A DNA stretch of 64,000 bases from Lepus europaeus (taxonomy: Eukaryota; Chordata; Mammalia; Lagomorpha; Leporidae), in assembly GCF_033115175.1 (NCBI RefSeq), contig NC_084837.1, positions 22,444,266-22,508,265 of the forward strand. Direction: 5' to 3'. The notes under the pieces were generated by a model, which saw only the letters and a program-made list of their open reading frames with translations, was not told the origin of the DNA and searched no databases. Positions 11,400-23,232 of the stretch are shown in pieces (position 1 is the stretch's first letter; each line of letters starts with the position of its first letter). The position numbers and the translations under genes were made by a program.

Positions 11400-12240
11400 T
11401 TAAGTTTCATTTGTATGGCTGGCCATGTGGTGACAAATTCTTTCAGTTTTTACTTATCTTGGAAGGTCTTTATTTCACCTTCATTTGTGAAGTGAGCTTC
11501 GCTGGGTAAAGCATTCTGTGTAGGTAGTTATTTTTTTTTTTAGGTCTTAGTCTGTATGTCTTCATTCTCTCCTATCCTACAGGGTTTCTGTTGAGAAATC
11601 TGCTGTTGATCTGATGGTAGATAGATCCTTTAAAGGTGATCAGTTTCTCTCTTGAAATTTTTAGGATATTCTCTTTATGTTCTTCTTTTGAAACTTTGAC
11701 TATAGCATGTCATAGTGAGAATCTTTTTCTGTTCATGCCTACTTCGGGTTGTATGTTTTTTTTACTATATTTGGATATTCATATCTTTCTCCAAATTGGG
11801 GAAATTTTCTTCAGTTTATTTCACTGAATAGATTTTCTAAGCCATTCTTTATTTCCATACCTTTAAGAACTCCTAAGACTTACACATTTGGTTGTTTGGT
11901 GGTATCCCATTGATCCTCAACTCTGTTTTCAGTCTTTCTATTTTTTCTTCTTCTTCTTCTTTTTTTGTCTGAGATATTTTAAAAGGCTTGTCTTGTATAG
12001 TGGGTATTCTTTCTTCTGCCTCACCAAGTCTTTTAAGTCTTTCCACACATGGTTTTTTTTGACTTACAGAACACTTCATTTCCAATATTTCTGTACTTTT
12101 TTTTAATATCTCTGTCTCTTTGTAGAATTTCTCATCTGTGTCATGTACCAATTTCCTTATTTCATTTAACTCTTTCTTTGTATTTTTGAGTAACTTTACA
12201 GTCATTCTTTGGAATTCCTTTCAGGCAGTCCATCAATCTC
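11400..12240 (-). pseudogene. L1 ORF1 remnant of the second L1
   Basis: The minus strand from 12205 encodes a lysine/glutamate-rich coiled-coil stretch (KNTKKELNEIRKLV, then KTELRINGI) of about 110 codons before a stop. Further decayed ORF1 C-terminal sequence runs to about 11400. It is more diverged than the ORF1 remnant at 6.6-7.7 kb. Confidence 0.7.
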
Positions 12241-12338
12241 CCCTTCTTCAAGACCAATATTAATGTTTTATTATGTTCCTTTTGGGGAGTTCTAGTCCCT
12301 TCCTTGTTCATGTTTCTTTTGTTTCTATGTTGATTTTT

Positions 12339-12703
12339 TTTTTCTTTTTTTAAATTTTTATTTTTGACAGGCAGAGTGGACTTTTTAAAAATATTTTATT
12401 TATTTGTTTGAGAGGTAGAGTTATAGACAGTGAGAGAGAGAGACAGAGAGAAAGGTCTTCCTTCCATTGGTTCACTCCCCAAATGGCCTCAACAGCCAGA
12501 GCTGTGCCGATCTGAAACCAGGCACCAGGTGCCTCCTCCCTGCCTCCCACATGAGTGCAGGGGCCCAAGTACTTGAGCCATCTTCTATTGCTTTCCCAGG
12601 CCATAGCAGAAAGCTGGATTGGAAGAGGAGCAGCCGGCACCCGTATGGGATGCCAGCGTCGGAGGTGGAGGATTAACCTGCTGCACCATAGCGCTGGCCC
12701 CTG
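12339..12703 (-). mobile_element. composite SINE: full C-repeat plus 3' end of another
   Basis: From the left: poly-T, 17-20 bases of type A 3' end (GACAGGCAGAGTGGAC), then a second T-rich tail and a complete C-repeat (TTGAGAGGTAGAGTTATAG ... AGCGCTGGCCCC). A single perfect 13-bp duplication TATGTTGATTTTT (12326-12338 and 12704-12716) brackets the whole unit, so it appears to have inserted as one molecule. Confidence 0.85.
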
Positions 12704-12758
12704 TATGTTGATTTTTGTGTACCTGGGTAATTACTTGTTTCTGCCTCCTTTATGGGTC

Positions 12759-12781
12759 GTGTGTGTGTGTGTGTGTGTGTG
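12759..12781. repeat. (GT)n microsatellite
   Basis: About eleven GT units within the L1 5' UTR, just outside the composite SINE. Confidence 0.95.
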
Positions 12782-13800
12782 TTTATTGAAGGTTTTATTC
12801 TTAGAAATGTGTCTCTGTGGCTCAGTGGAGTGCCTAAGGCTTATTCTGGAGTTCCATGGGTGTGTACTGAGTGGGACCAGGGAGGTCTGGCCACTGTTTG
12901 TAGGTGGAGCAAGAGTCCTGTGTGACACTCAAGTTGGGCATGGTGCAGCTACAGTAGTGGGAGGGGGATATTAGAGCAAGCTAGTGTATTCACAGATCCA
13001 ATTCTTCTCTGTGTCAGGGAGAACCTACTGATTCACAGCCTAGAGTGAGCTCATAGGGCCTGTGCACCCCACCTGGGTTTGTCTACAACATAAAGAACTG
13101 ACCCACTATGCAGTGTGTCCCTGAGCCCTCCACAAAAGTCTGTCGAGCACAGAGAGAGCTCGGAGTTTCTGCAGTCAGCCAGTGCAGGTGCACAGGAATG
13201 CAGCCACAACCCCTGACCCTTTCAGCTCCATTGCCTGTGCCCAGAACTCCCACTGTCACAGCGTTCAGGGGCTCCACTGTCTGTCCTGTGACCTGCTGCG
13301 TCCCTGGCAGGAGCTGTCTGCTGTTCCCACCTCTGTAAATTGAATCTGGTACTTCTTGGGGGGAGGAGGGGAAAAGTAACATGGCGTCTCTTCATGGAAA
13401 AAACTAGTCAATCAGACCCTTGGTAGCTCCCCACACTGGACTCAGACCCAGTGGAGACCATGGAATTCTTCATCAGTCAAAGTGCCGGTGATGAGGGCCA
13501 CAGCATCCTCCTCACTTTGTCCTGGGAAGATGGCGCTTCCCAACTTGGAGTGAGTTGTGTAGATGCACAAGTGGCCATCAGTGATTGTCTGTCCTCTTTC
13601 CTCACTGCTCCATAGAGTCTGTGTTCTGTTCTTTCCATTCTTCACTGAAAATTTCTTTTGGTCAGTCCCCTGGGAACATGATTTTTCTTTTGTTTTTCTG
13701 GTATCTTTTCGTGGCTCAAATCAGTGCAGCTTCTCTATACAGCCAGCTTGGATTACTGTTCCCTTTACCCCACACACTTATAATTTTCACTAAAGTCTTG

Positions 13801-15092
13801 TTTTATTTTGTTTTCATTAAATCTGTGTGATTTTTGGCTTGATATTTTTTCTGTATAATTAGATCTTTCTCATTCAATAAAATTTTCTTCTTTTATAGCT
13901 TTGATTTTTCCATCTGTTCTATTTGTCTCCTTTGGTTAGATTGCCTTTGTCAATTTTCCTCTCCATTTTCTTCACTCTTGTTGATGTTATCTCATTGTCC
14001 TTTTGCTTTCCACTCCTAGAGAACTTTTTAGTCCTGCCTTCTATATCATTGATTTTACTTTTCCTGACTTAATTCTCATTTTTAGTATCTCTGTGTCAAT
14101 TTTAAAACTAATTATAATTTTATTTCTCTTTATTTGAAATCTATTTTTCATGCAAATTTAGAAATATTTTTCCATGCCTCCTAACCTTCATAAATTTCAT
14201 TTTAATAGATTGTCTTCACATTTGTATCACTTTTGTATCTTGTTTCAAAGACATCAAGCATTCCTGAATTTCCTTGGGAATATTAAGCAGGTACCACTTA
14301 AAGCTGACTTGAGTTATTTGTAGTTATTTCCAAAACTTAGATCTTTATAATATTTTATATTATTACTATTGTTTTAAGGGTAATAATTCTATGATAAGAA
14401 GCTATCCAAAATTTGGATTTGCCTCCAAAAGAGTATTAGTAAAGTGTCCTTGTATTTCATCACTATTTTCTAGAAAATATTTTGGGTTCTTCTTTCATAT
14501 CTTAAGCCGAGTTTCTGACTGATAGAAGTTTATATCACCAGTTCAGTGATTTAATATCTTTAAAGTAGTGAGAAGAAGGTCTAAATCTTGTATTGTTCCA
14601 AGATGTGTGTGACTTCTCTCTATTCGATGACACCTGCCATTTCAAGGGCCACCACTTAATACCTAAATTTGTGTGTCTTCCACTTCAGTTATAGGTGGAG
14701 CCATGTTTGCGTTCTTTTGGATACTAAAGCCTGTAGCACTAGGGAGAGATTGAGCCCTGAATGAAAAGCTCTGCCTCTAAGTTTCTGTTCCAGAAAGTCT
14801 GCTCTTTCTTTGCCCTTTGCTGCTTTTGAAAAGCTATTGATTGGTGAGAATAAAGGGAGTCCCAGTTGGAGATTTCTTAACCTATCCTATGACTTAGGTC
14901 ACCATATTATTAATCATTTCAATTAGAATAATTACGAGAGTGAAAGAGAGATTAATTATAATGAAGCTAGCACAATTGATAGAAATTGAGATTTTCTTAG
15001 CCAGCAGCAGTGTGTGGTCACCCTACCTATTATCTGTCATTCTTTATAGTAACTACCCCTTCAAATGAGGGAACATTAGTAAGGCTCTAGGA
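13801..15092. other. T-rich unique DNA
   Basis: No gene motif found. The left third is T-rich on the plus strand and may be an unrecognised antisense L1 relic. The remainder is mixed composition with no open frame of note. Confidence 0.4.
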
Positions 15093-15104
15093 AGTTTATT
15101 ACTT

Positions 15105-15436
15105 ATTTATTTATTTTTTGACAGGCAGAGTTAGACAGTGAGAGAGGGAGAGACAGAGAGAAAGGTCTTCCTTCCGTTGGTTCATGCCCCAAATGGCTGC
15201 TGTGGCCGGTGTGCTGCGCCCATCTGAAGCCAGGAGCCAGGTGCTTCCTCCTGTCTCCCATGTGGGTGCAGGGCCCAAGCACTTGGGTCATCCTCCATTG
15301 CCTTCCCAGGCCACAGCAGAGAGCTGGACTGGAAGAGGAGCAACCGGGGACAGAACCTGGCGCCCCAACCGGGACTAGAACCTGGGGTACTGGTGCTGCA
15401 GGTGGAGGATTAGCCAAGGGAGTCACAGTGCTGGCC
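15105..15436 (-). mobile_element. C-repeat SINE, type A
   Basis: TTTTTTGACAGGCAGAGTTAG at the left and a reversed head ending GTGCTGGCC. Target-site duplications AGTTTATTACTT (15093-15104) and AGTTTAATACTT (15437-15448) differ by one base, indicating moderate age. Confidence 0.92.
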
Positions 15437-15712
15437 AGTTTAATACTTATTAATCTAATAGCTTCTAATGGAAATAATGATAGTATTTACTATTATGATA
15501 ATATTTTCCAGCATCTGGAAGGAAAATTTATATCTCCATATATATTTTGAATCCTTTTTATCTTAATTTCCTGGGAACCTTCTAGCCCTTATCCCCAACT
15601 TTTGAGAATCACTGACATTCTTGGAGGACAGTGGAGACAGAAGCCAACTGTTTTTTCTCTTCCCTGAATCTTTTCCTTCTCCTATCTCCCTTCTGCAATG
15701 ATGTCCTTTAGT

Positions 15713-15714
<2 letters not shown>

Positions 15715-15764
<50 letters not shown>

Positions 15765-15767
15765 TTT
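15715..15767. repeat. (TA)n followed by poly-T
   Basis: About 20 uninterrupted TA units (15715-15755) run into thirteen T. No SINE or L1 body is attached on either side. Confidence 0.97.
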
Positions 15768-15881
15768 CCTCAAACAGGTGACAAACTCTATGAGAGGAAA
15801 GATCATAGCTTCTAATTTCAATTCCCAATTCCCCTCACTATATACTACAAGATAAGCTTTTCTTGAATTGTATTTTAAATC

Positions 15882-16016
15882 CCAAGTGGCATAGGAGACC
15901 TAGATTGAATTTACAGCTCCTGGCTTCAGCCTGGCTTAGACCCAATCATTAAGTTATTTGGGAGTGAACCAGCAGATGAAAGCTCTCTTTCTGCCTGTCC
16001 AACAAATAAATAAAAT
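15882..16016 (+). mobile_element. 5'-truncated old C-repeat SINE
   Basis: Only the 3' half is present: GGAGACCTAGATTGAATTT, CAGCTCCTGGCTTCAGCCTG, GGGAGTGAACCAGCAGATG and the tail CAACAAATAAATAAAATTC. The L1 that follows begins within a few bases of its tail. Confidence 0.75.
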
Positions 16017-16019
16017 TCA

Positions 16020-17245
16020 ATAGGTGGACACAACTAACCAACCACAAAAAAGGAAACCTGTTGAAGTGAAAGGGACACTATGAGAAACAGTGACTTGATC
16101 AGCCCTTGTCCTGACTGTTGATGTACAATTTAATGCTTTATCCCTTTTAGTATTTTTTTTGTACTAGTTAATACTATTGGTTGGACTCTGTAATTAACAC
16201 ACATTTCTTCTTAGGTGTTGAAATTTAACTGAAAAGTGATCCCTGTTAAATTTAAGAGTGGGAATAAGAGGGAGGAGATGTACAATTTGGGACATGCTCA
16301 ATCGGACTTGCCCCAAATGATGGAGTTAGAAATGTGCCAGGGGATTCCAATACAATCCCATCAAGGTGGCATGTACCAATGCCATCTCACTAATCCAAAT
16401 GATCAATTTCAGTTCACAATTGATCACACTGATAAGTCTAAGAGTCAAAGGCATCACACAAACAAGACTAGTGTCTGCGAATACTAACTGATAGAATAAA
16501 AAAGGGAGAGAATGATCCAACATGGGAAGCGGGATACACAGCAGACTCATAGAATGGCAGATGTCCTAAATAGCACTCTGGCTTCAGAATCATCCCTTAA
16601 GGCACTCGGATCTGGCTGAAGATCCCATGAGAGTATTTTAGGCATGGAAAGCCAAGACACTCTGGGGGGGGGGGGGGAGGACCTAAATGAAAGATCTCTG
16701 TGAGTGAGATCCCAGTGGAAAGAACAGGTCATCAAAGAAGGAGGTACCTTTCTCTGAAGGGAGGAGAGAACTTCCACTTTGACTCTGACCTTGTCTAAAT
16801 AAGATCGAAGTCAGCGAACTCAAGAGGCTTCCATAGCCTTGGCAACTCATGACTAGAGCCTAGGGAGATTTCTGACGCCATAAACAAGAGTGTCAAATTG
16901 TTAAGTCAACAACAGGAATCACTGTGTACTTACTTCTCATGTGGGATCTCTGTCCTTAATGTGTTGTCCAATGTGAATTAATGTTATAACTAGTACTCAA
17001 ACAGTATTTTACACTTTATGTTCTGTGTGGGTGTAAACTGATGAAATCTTTACTTAATATATACTAAATTGATCTTCTGTATATAAAGATAATTGAAAAT
17101 GAATTTTGATGTGAATGGAATGGGAGAGGGAGAGGGGGATGGGAGGGGTGTGAGTGGGAGGGAAGTTATGGGGGGGGGCATTGTAATCCATAAACTGTAC
17201 TTTGGAAAATTATATTTACTAAATAAAAGTTAAACAAATTAAAAA
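16020..17245 (+). mobile_element. 5'-truncated L1, ORF2 end plus 3' UTR
   Basis: Forward copy. It starts within the last ORF2 codons (AAACCTGTTGAAGTGAAAGG, ancestral stop TGA at 16081-16083), continues through the whole 3' UTR, including the G-rich stretch at 17110-17180, and ends AAATAAAAGTTAAACAAATTA. Possible degenerate target-site duplications TAGGTGGACAC (16021) and TAGGTGGATAT (17265) flank it. The open frame at 16236-16487 is a chance frame in the 3' UTR. Confidence 0.88.
16664..16677. repeat. G14 homopolymer in L1 3' UTR
   Basis: Fourteen G directly after GACACTCT. At the same place the sister copies at 1810 and 2500 have an A-run on the sense strand, so the homopolymer has a different base here. 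Confidence 0.9.
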
Positions 17246-17375
17246 ATAGGTAAAAAAAATACATTAGGTGGATATAGGTTTTCTAAGAACAAAACATTTT
17301 GAATCTATCATCTGAATTGTCATTACAACTTAGTTTCTGATCAAATATTGCTGTTGTATTTAATTTGAAAATTTT

Positions 17376-17729
17376 AAATTTTTTTTTATTTGAAAGTCTA
17401 GTTGGGGAGGCAGAGAGAGAGAGGGAGAGACAGAGAGAGAGAGAGAGAGGCACGAGGAGAGTGAGATCAGTCTTCCACCTGCTAGTTCACTCCCCAAATG
17501 GCTACCATGGCCCAGACTGGGCCAGGCCAAAGCCAGGAGCAGGAGCAAGGAGCTTTATCTGTGTGTTCCACATGAGTGTAGGGATCCAAATATTTGGGCC
17601 ATCTTCTGCTGCTTTTCCCTGGCCAGGGGCTGGATGAGAAGTGGAGCAGCCAGCACTCAAACCGACATCCATATGGGATGCTAGCATCACAGGCAGAAGC
17701 TTTACCCACTATGACACAGCACTGGCCTC
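17376..17729 (-). mobile_element. C-repeat SINE, type B
   Basis: T-rich tail then TATTTGAAAGTCTAGTTGGG, an AG-rich block, and a reversed head ending CAGCACTGGCC. Approximate target-site duplications TAATTTGAAAATTTT (17361) and TAATTCAAATTTTA (17730) flank it. Confidence 0.85.
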
Positions 17730-18595
17730 TAATTCAAATTTTAATTCCACATTTCACCTCAAGAAGTAGATCAAATAATTGGCTTTGGTTACGTAATTTT
17801 CTCTTAGGTAATGTGAAATTCTAAGTATTTTAAGGTAGACCCTAAATCTGAATAGTATATTTGTGATGACATAATTTTATAAAAATGGAAATCAGTCTTG
17901 AATAGCTGAACTACAGGCTAAGAAAAGTCATTAGTAATTATTGGATCATATAACTTGGTGAATACCTAGGTCTCTCTTCCATGCCTTCTGTTTTTAAATT
18001 GTGCAGTTACTGGTTAGTTCAAATACAGCCTACTTCAAAAGGAAGTTTAAAATTTTTAGCTTTTTCCTTATGCTTATCCTTAGAAATAGAATGTGGGAAG
18101 CAAAATTAGAAAAGACTCATCCTAATTAAACATAAGCCTTGACTTTTCTAATAGACATAAGAAATTACAAACCTACCAAAAAATCCAGAACTCTTAATTT
18201 AACACACCTTTTATTCAGACTTAAAGCATTAAGTTTCATCTCCATTTCATGTCAGATAAAGGGATCAAACTGTTCTGATTTTGTGTTCTTACATTTCGTA
18301 GCTAGAAGATAGGAGAATAACAAAAAGAAAATTGTCACTTTTCCTTGAAAGCAGTACATAGATCTTACACATCTTGCTATCCTTTTTACCACTTACTTAA
18401 CACAAAGCACCAAGCACAATTCCATGCTTACTATAAATTTGTTAACTTGAAATAAATTTTAATTATTCATTTAAATTATTCATTTTAGCAGACTTTGGAC
18501 ATACTATTTGTAGGAACTTTGCAGAAGCTTCTCATCCTAAGAACTTTCTTATTTCAGGTTCAGCTCATACTTAGCTTTCACTTTTTCAGAAAATC
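17730..18595. other. unique AT-rich DNA, nothing recognised
   Basis: No repeat family, RNA gene or plausible coding frame seen. Confidence 0.5.
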
Positions 18596-18609
18596 ACATT
18601 TAATTTTTA

Positions 18610-19014
18610 AAAAGTTATTTATTTGAAAGGGAGAGAAAGGATTAGGGAGAAAAGAAGAAAAGAGAAGAGAGGAGAAGAGAAGAGAGGAAAGAAATAGAGG
18701 ACAGGAGTGATGGGGAGGGAAAGGGAGAGGAGGGATGGGAGAAGAGGAGAGAGAGAATCTCCCATCTGCTTATTCACTATGCCCATAATAGCCATGGTTG
18801 TTCCAGACCGAAGCCACGAGCCAATAGCTAAGAACTCCATCTGGGTATCCCACATAGGTGACAGGGGCCCAAGTATTTGGGCCATCATCTGCTGACTACC
18901 AGGACATTAGCAAGAAGCTAGATCCGAAGCAGAGGATTTGATCCCAGGCTCTCTGAGATGGAATGCAAGCATTCCAAGTGTTGAATTAATCTGCTGTGCC
19001 ACAACGCCCACCCA
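18610..19014 (-). mobile_element. old C-repeat SINE with expanded purine block
   Basis: Tail AAAAAGTTATTTATTTGAAAGG, then an unusually long irregular GA/GGA block (18635-18755), then the body (CCAAGTATTTGGGCCATC) and head ending CACAACGCCCACCC. Target-site duplications ACATTTAATTTTTA (18596-18609) and ACATTTAATTTTA (19015-19027) flank it. The expanded block makes it longer than its relatives. Confidence 0.85.
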
Positions 19015-21990
19015 ACATTTAATTTTAGGATGTCTTCTAGTGAAAACTAAATAACCCGATCGTTCTGAATTGCATGCCTTTTGTCTTTAATATGTCTTTT
19101 TAACTATATTTTCTGGATTTGGTTTTCTGAAATGATATATTGGTGATGAAATATCTCCAGGATTTTGTTCAGCTAACACTTCTGCCACAAATTTCTCACT
19201 TTCAACTGTTAACTGGTGTGGGCCTTTCTGATCCCCTTTACGTGAAATATATTCAGTAAATTACCAGTGAAAGAACTTGAAAAATAGTATCTTCAAATCC
19301 TAATGATTCATTGTTTGGTAGAGTTCATATTGTAAAGATCTTAAAATTGCACTTCCATGAAAAAGTAGCATTGACTTAGTTCATTCTGTGGTCTGGGACG
19401 GAGTAGTTGCCATGTAGAATAAAAGTATATGGATTTCTAGACTAGCCTTTCCAGAGAGAGGGAAAAGGAGCAGCTATGGTCAGAGCAGCCATAGTCCAAG
19501 TTTTGGATTAACCTGGATTTCCTGGACACTTGAAAGCAATTTTTTTTCTGAACATGGTGTAAGCTATGCAGTTACTCAAATATATTAATCTAAAATCTCT
19601 CCTTCAGAGAACATTGTGCAATAAAGCAGCAAAACACTTGTGTACAGATGTTGCACTTCTGTCCTTAGACAGTTTTTGCTGGATGTTTAAAGATCCCTGT
19701 ATAAATGAGGGTTAAGTATTATTATGACTACATAAAGACAGAGATATTATTTCTGCATTGCATTTTACCCTAAATATATTTTCAGCAGTATATGGTAAGG
19801 AAAGGAAAACAGGTTTCAGAACTGGAAGCATGACTCTAAATGTAACATCTCTGAGCTTTTAGGCACGTCTTGATATCCATGGGTCCTACTCTCCTATCTG
19901 CTGGAAGAATCAATGACAATGGAAAAATGAGATAATGTATGGTTAAGAAATTTTAAACCTGTGTTTATGCAGATATTTGTGCTTATTGTCTTGCTATCAT
20001 TATTGTATTCTTTCTTAGATTTGAAACCTCCTATCCCCCTCCCCCCCATTATTTTGGATTTTATTTATTGCTGTTCTAACTCAGCAACAAGCTCAAGAAA
20101 AAGCTTTTTATGTAACAGATGATGAAGTTTTTGCAGTTTGAAACTCTTTCAACCCTAAGGTACAATTAGTAACAGCTGTGTGAACGAAATATGCCCATGA
20201 TTGGGTTCTTGCCCCCTGTCCAGGCCACATTTTGCTGCTTTTCTCACAGTATTCTGTAAGACTGCATAAATGACCCCTGGTGAAGTTCTCCTTGAGGCCC
20301 ATCAGATCTGGAACATGAAGGGTATAACTCTGGATTTGGGCTTTGTGCCCACTTTTCTTTGTTTCTCTACAAATTCAGTAACTGAGAGTTTGTAATAAAA
20401 GAAACCAGGGTCTTCACATATCTGCTTTCCAGAGATGACCCTCTAGGGAAAAGCCATTTATAAGCTATCCCGACCATGGAATTTGGGGAAAGGTGGTTCT
20501 AAACTGCATTTCTACAAGTTACTGACATGTGGGAGCTCGGATCCAACTCTTTTTGCTTTGTTTACTTAACTGGCTTGGACTCCTCCCATTTCAGCCTCTA
20601 GAGTATTCTGTGTTTTTACCTATTTAGAAATGATTGCCATATTTTAAACCAATACTCCCATTCCACTATGAAAACTACTTCTTTGATCTGAAGAGATAAG
20701 GCTGAATTTGTTGTGGCATAATTATTAAAAATGTGAAATTCCTAATAATTTTCAACTCATGGTCAACTTATTCATACGTGGTCCTTTCCCATATATTGCA
20801 TAGGAGGCACTCAGTGAATGTTTGTTAGATGTGTACATGGATGTGCAAGTTAGGAATTGAGTTGATTTCTGTGTTTTGGGGAGATTGGCTGCTATTTTAT
20901 GCATTTTCTTTCACCAGAAGCATCTCCCCAGATAGCCTCTGTGTTTTCTTTACTCATGTTTACCCCGCTCATGTATTCATCACCCCAGTGCCCTGTTCCA
21001 TGTAGTTCACCCAGCAGAAGGGATTTCAGTCTGGCTTTCAGAGGCGGTGTCCAGCAGAGCACTATTTGCCTGCATTCGGAAGATGGAGATGATTACTCAT
21101 AAAAGACATAAGAAGGATTATGTCAGGAATTCTCTCCAGATCTGCATATTTAGCGGGCCATCCTGTTTTCTATTACAAAATCACATTATGTTCTGCAGCT
21201 CTTCTGTGGCTCTTTGGTGTTGGTCATGGATTTGTAAGAGATTGGGGTCAAAGTTAGCAGTGTTTACAAACAAAAGAGGAATGTCAGCAAGACATGGCCA
21301 GATCCAAATATGATGTTTATGGCTCTCTGTGTGGCTAGTCACTTGACCTAGAAACTGAGAGCATGATAACTGGCTATGCAGGGTGTTCCCTAACTCACAG
21401 CTTTAAATAGTGTCACCAAATCAAGTCATTCATCTGCATTTCAACTACTGGCAAGCCTTCCCTTTCCTGATGCTAGAGTGTCTGCCTGGTATATTTTCCT
21501 ATGAACTAAAATTTAAAGAGAACCATAGGAGTCCAAAAGCTTCTATGAGTTCTTGATGAATTGGGATCCTGGAGATAACTGTAAGCCATTTCAACAGGGC
21601 TGACAAAGTTTTCATGCAATTTCAATATTATTCAGAAGCAGATCTTAATAATTTGGTTTCCTTTATGAGGGTACCATGCTCAGCTAGACCTCACTATTGA
21701 GTTTCTTTTCCTCTTTTTGGGTAAGGGGACCTTCTCTTGGGGATGTTCTATGGTAATTGCTAGTTTGTCACTTGGAGCATGGTCAGAGGCCGTAAGACAG
21801 AGTGGTGGTCTTCTTGCTCTGAGTGAGGGTTGCAGTTGAGTGTCTTGCTTTATGTCTTGTAATTAAGCCAAGACTAGTTTAGAGATGAGTTTGTGGTCCT
21901 GTGGGGGCTTATGGATTTGTGACCAAATGTACTTTCAAAGGAGCAGGATGCCCTTTAGAACAATTTTATTGAGACCAGTTCTCCACTTTC
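19015..21990. other. unique DNA, 3 kb, no gene recognised
   Basis: Balanced composition, no lineage-specific SINE or L1, and no open frame beyond about 88 codons. An ancient MIR-like trace may lie near 19820-19960 but is too diverged to call. Confidence 0.5.
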
Positions 21991-22007
21991 TGATCTGAAT
22001 ATTCTTT

Positions 22008-22071
22008 CAATTAGCAATACTCACACCTCGGATAAACCTCATTGGATATGATACTGCCACTGAACAAAGCT
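22008..22071 (-). pseudogene. RNU4 (pseudogene): U4 snRNA retropseudogene, 3'-truncated
   Basis: Read on the minus strand, the segment starts AGCTTTGTTCAGTGGCAGTA and ends TATTGCTAATTGA. It corresponds to about the first 64 of ~145 bases of spliceosomal U4 RNA, including stem II and the 5' stem-loop (GGTTTATCCGAGG); about seven mismatches, several of them C-to-T at former CpGs. The rest of U4 is absent and there is no A-tail. A perfect 17-bp target-site duplication TGATCTGAATATTCTTT lies at 21991-22007 and 22072-22088. It lacks the snRNA promoter elements and the Sm site, so it is not functional. Confidence 0.93.
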
Positions 22072-22088
22072 TGATCTGAATATTCTTT

Positions 22089-23104
22089 AGGAATCTGGAA
22101 GGGGTGCCTGAGAAGGACTCCTAGTTACACTGCATGCTTCCTGCCTCTCTTTCAAAAAAGAATAAAGTGCAATAGTTTTGGCATTACAGAACCTAGTTTA
22201 GAGTAACATGACTGTAACTCAAACTCCATAGCACCACTAAAGCATTAAACTAAGATTCCCATTGGGCAGAGGGCTGACATAGATGTGACTCTGGACAAAA
22301 TGTTTTTGGAGTAATTCATATCCTTAAAGGGATCCTGAGACCTGTGTCCAAGGTGGGGCCTAACTTTTACGTCTTGGAACTTGGGAATGAGTGTCCCACA
22401 GCTGGAAGCATGTGGTTGAATCAACTGATTCACCTCAAGATACTTCCTTAAATGTGTTAGTGTTCTCTGTTAGCTACTTAAACCTATTTCTGACTTTTCC
22501 CCACAACTGCCACTAATGGGAAATCAGAGGGAGAGAAGCAAAGAGCCTGAGAAGAAATGGGCTCAAAGCAGCTGTATCCTGGCTTAGGGTGCATTCAGTC
22601 CAAAGGCTGTAGCAGTTATAGTCCACTTTTCTCCATGTGGATTTCTGTATCACTTTGAGTTAAGCCAAAAGGAAAAAAAAATCAAAGAATGAAATAAAAT
22701 GACTGCGTGCAGAAGTTTCCGATTTGGGGAAGGAAGAGACCAGATCAACTTGTGCTTCAGCAAGTCATTTCTGGACAGGCCAAGATGTGATAAGATCCAA
22801 GTCAAGGAGATCATCCAGAGTGCATCAGGGACATAGGAAACAGGCTTATTTTATGGGGTCTTTGAGAGAGAACCTGTGGAGAAAGGATTAGTGAGACTTC
22901 AGGAGTAGGGAGGAGAGTTACTGCAGTATGATTTCACTCTGCAGAGTTCACATTTCTCTGCCCCTTCTCTTTCAAAAGGATTGCATAATGTTTGATGGCT
23001 TTCCCCTCACAGGAGTCAAGGCCTTGTGAGAGCAGGACCCTTCCAAATGCCGTCCCTTTGCAGCAGCAGGTGAAGTTGAGGTTGTTCACCCTGGAGCAAG
23101 GGAT
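22089..23104. other. unique DNA, nothing recognised
   Basis: No repeat family or gene motif recognised between the U4 pseudogene and the next L1. Confidence 0.5.
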
Positions 23105-23232
23105 TCTTTTATTCTTTTTTTGAAAACTTTTATTTAATAAATATAAATTTCATAGGTACACCTTTAGGATTATACCCGACCTCTCATCCCACTCCTGCTC
23201 CTTCTCCTATCCCATTCTTCATTAAGATTCAT

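Larger units (their letters stand above)
9913..13800 (-). mobile_element. second decayed L1 with large internal deletion
   Basis: An older L1 subfamily than the copy at 1-8.8 kb. From the left: a T-rich end (A-tail), the 3' UTR with a polypurine tract on the sense strand (10003-10167), the ORF2 C-terminal region from ~10480, a jump at ~11094 straight to reverse-transcriptase-region sequence, a 44-base SINE stub at 11330-11373, ORF1 remnants (11400-12240) and a 5' UTR to about 13800. Most of ORF2, including the endonuclease, is missing. The outer 5' boundary is uncertain. A composite SINE sits at 12339-12703. Confidence 0.75.
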
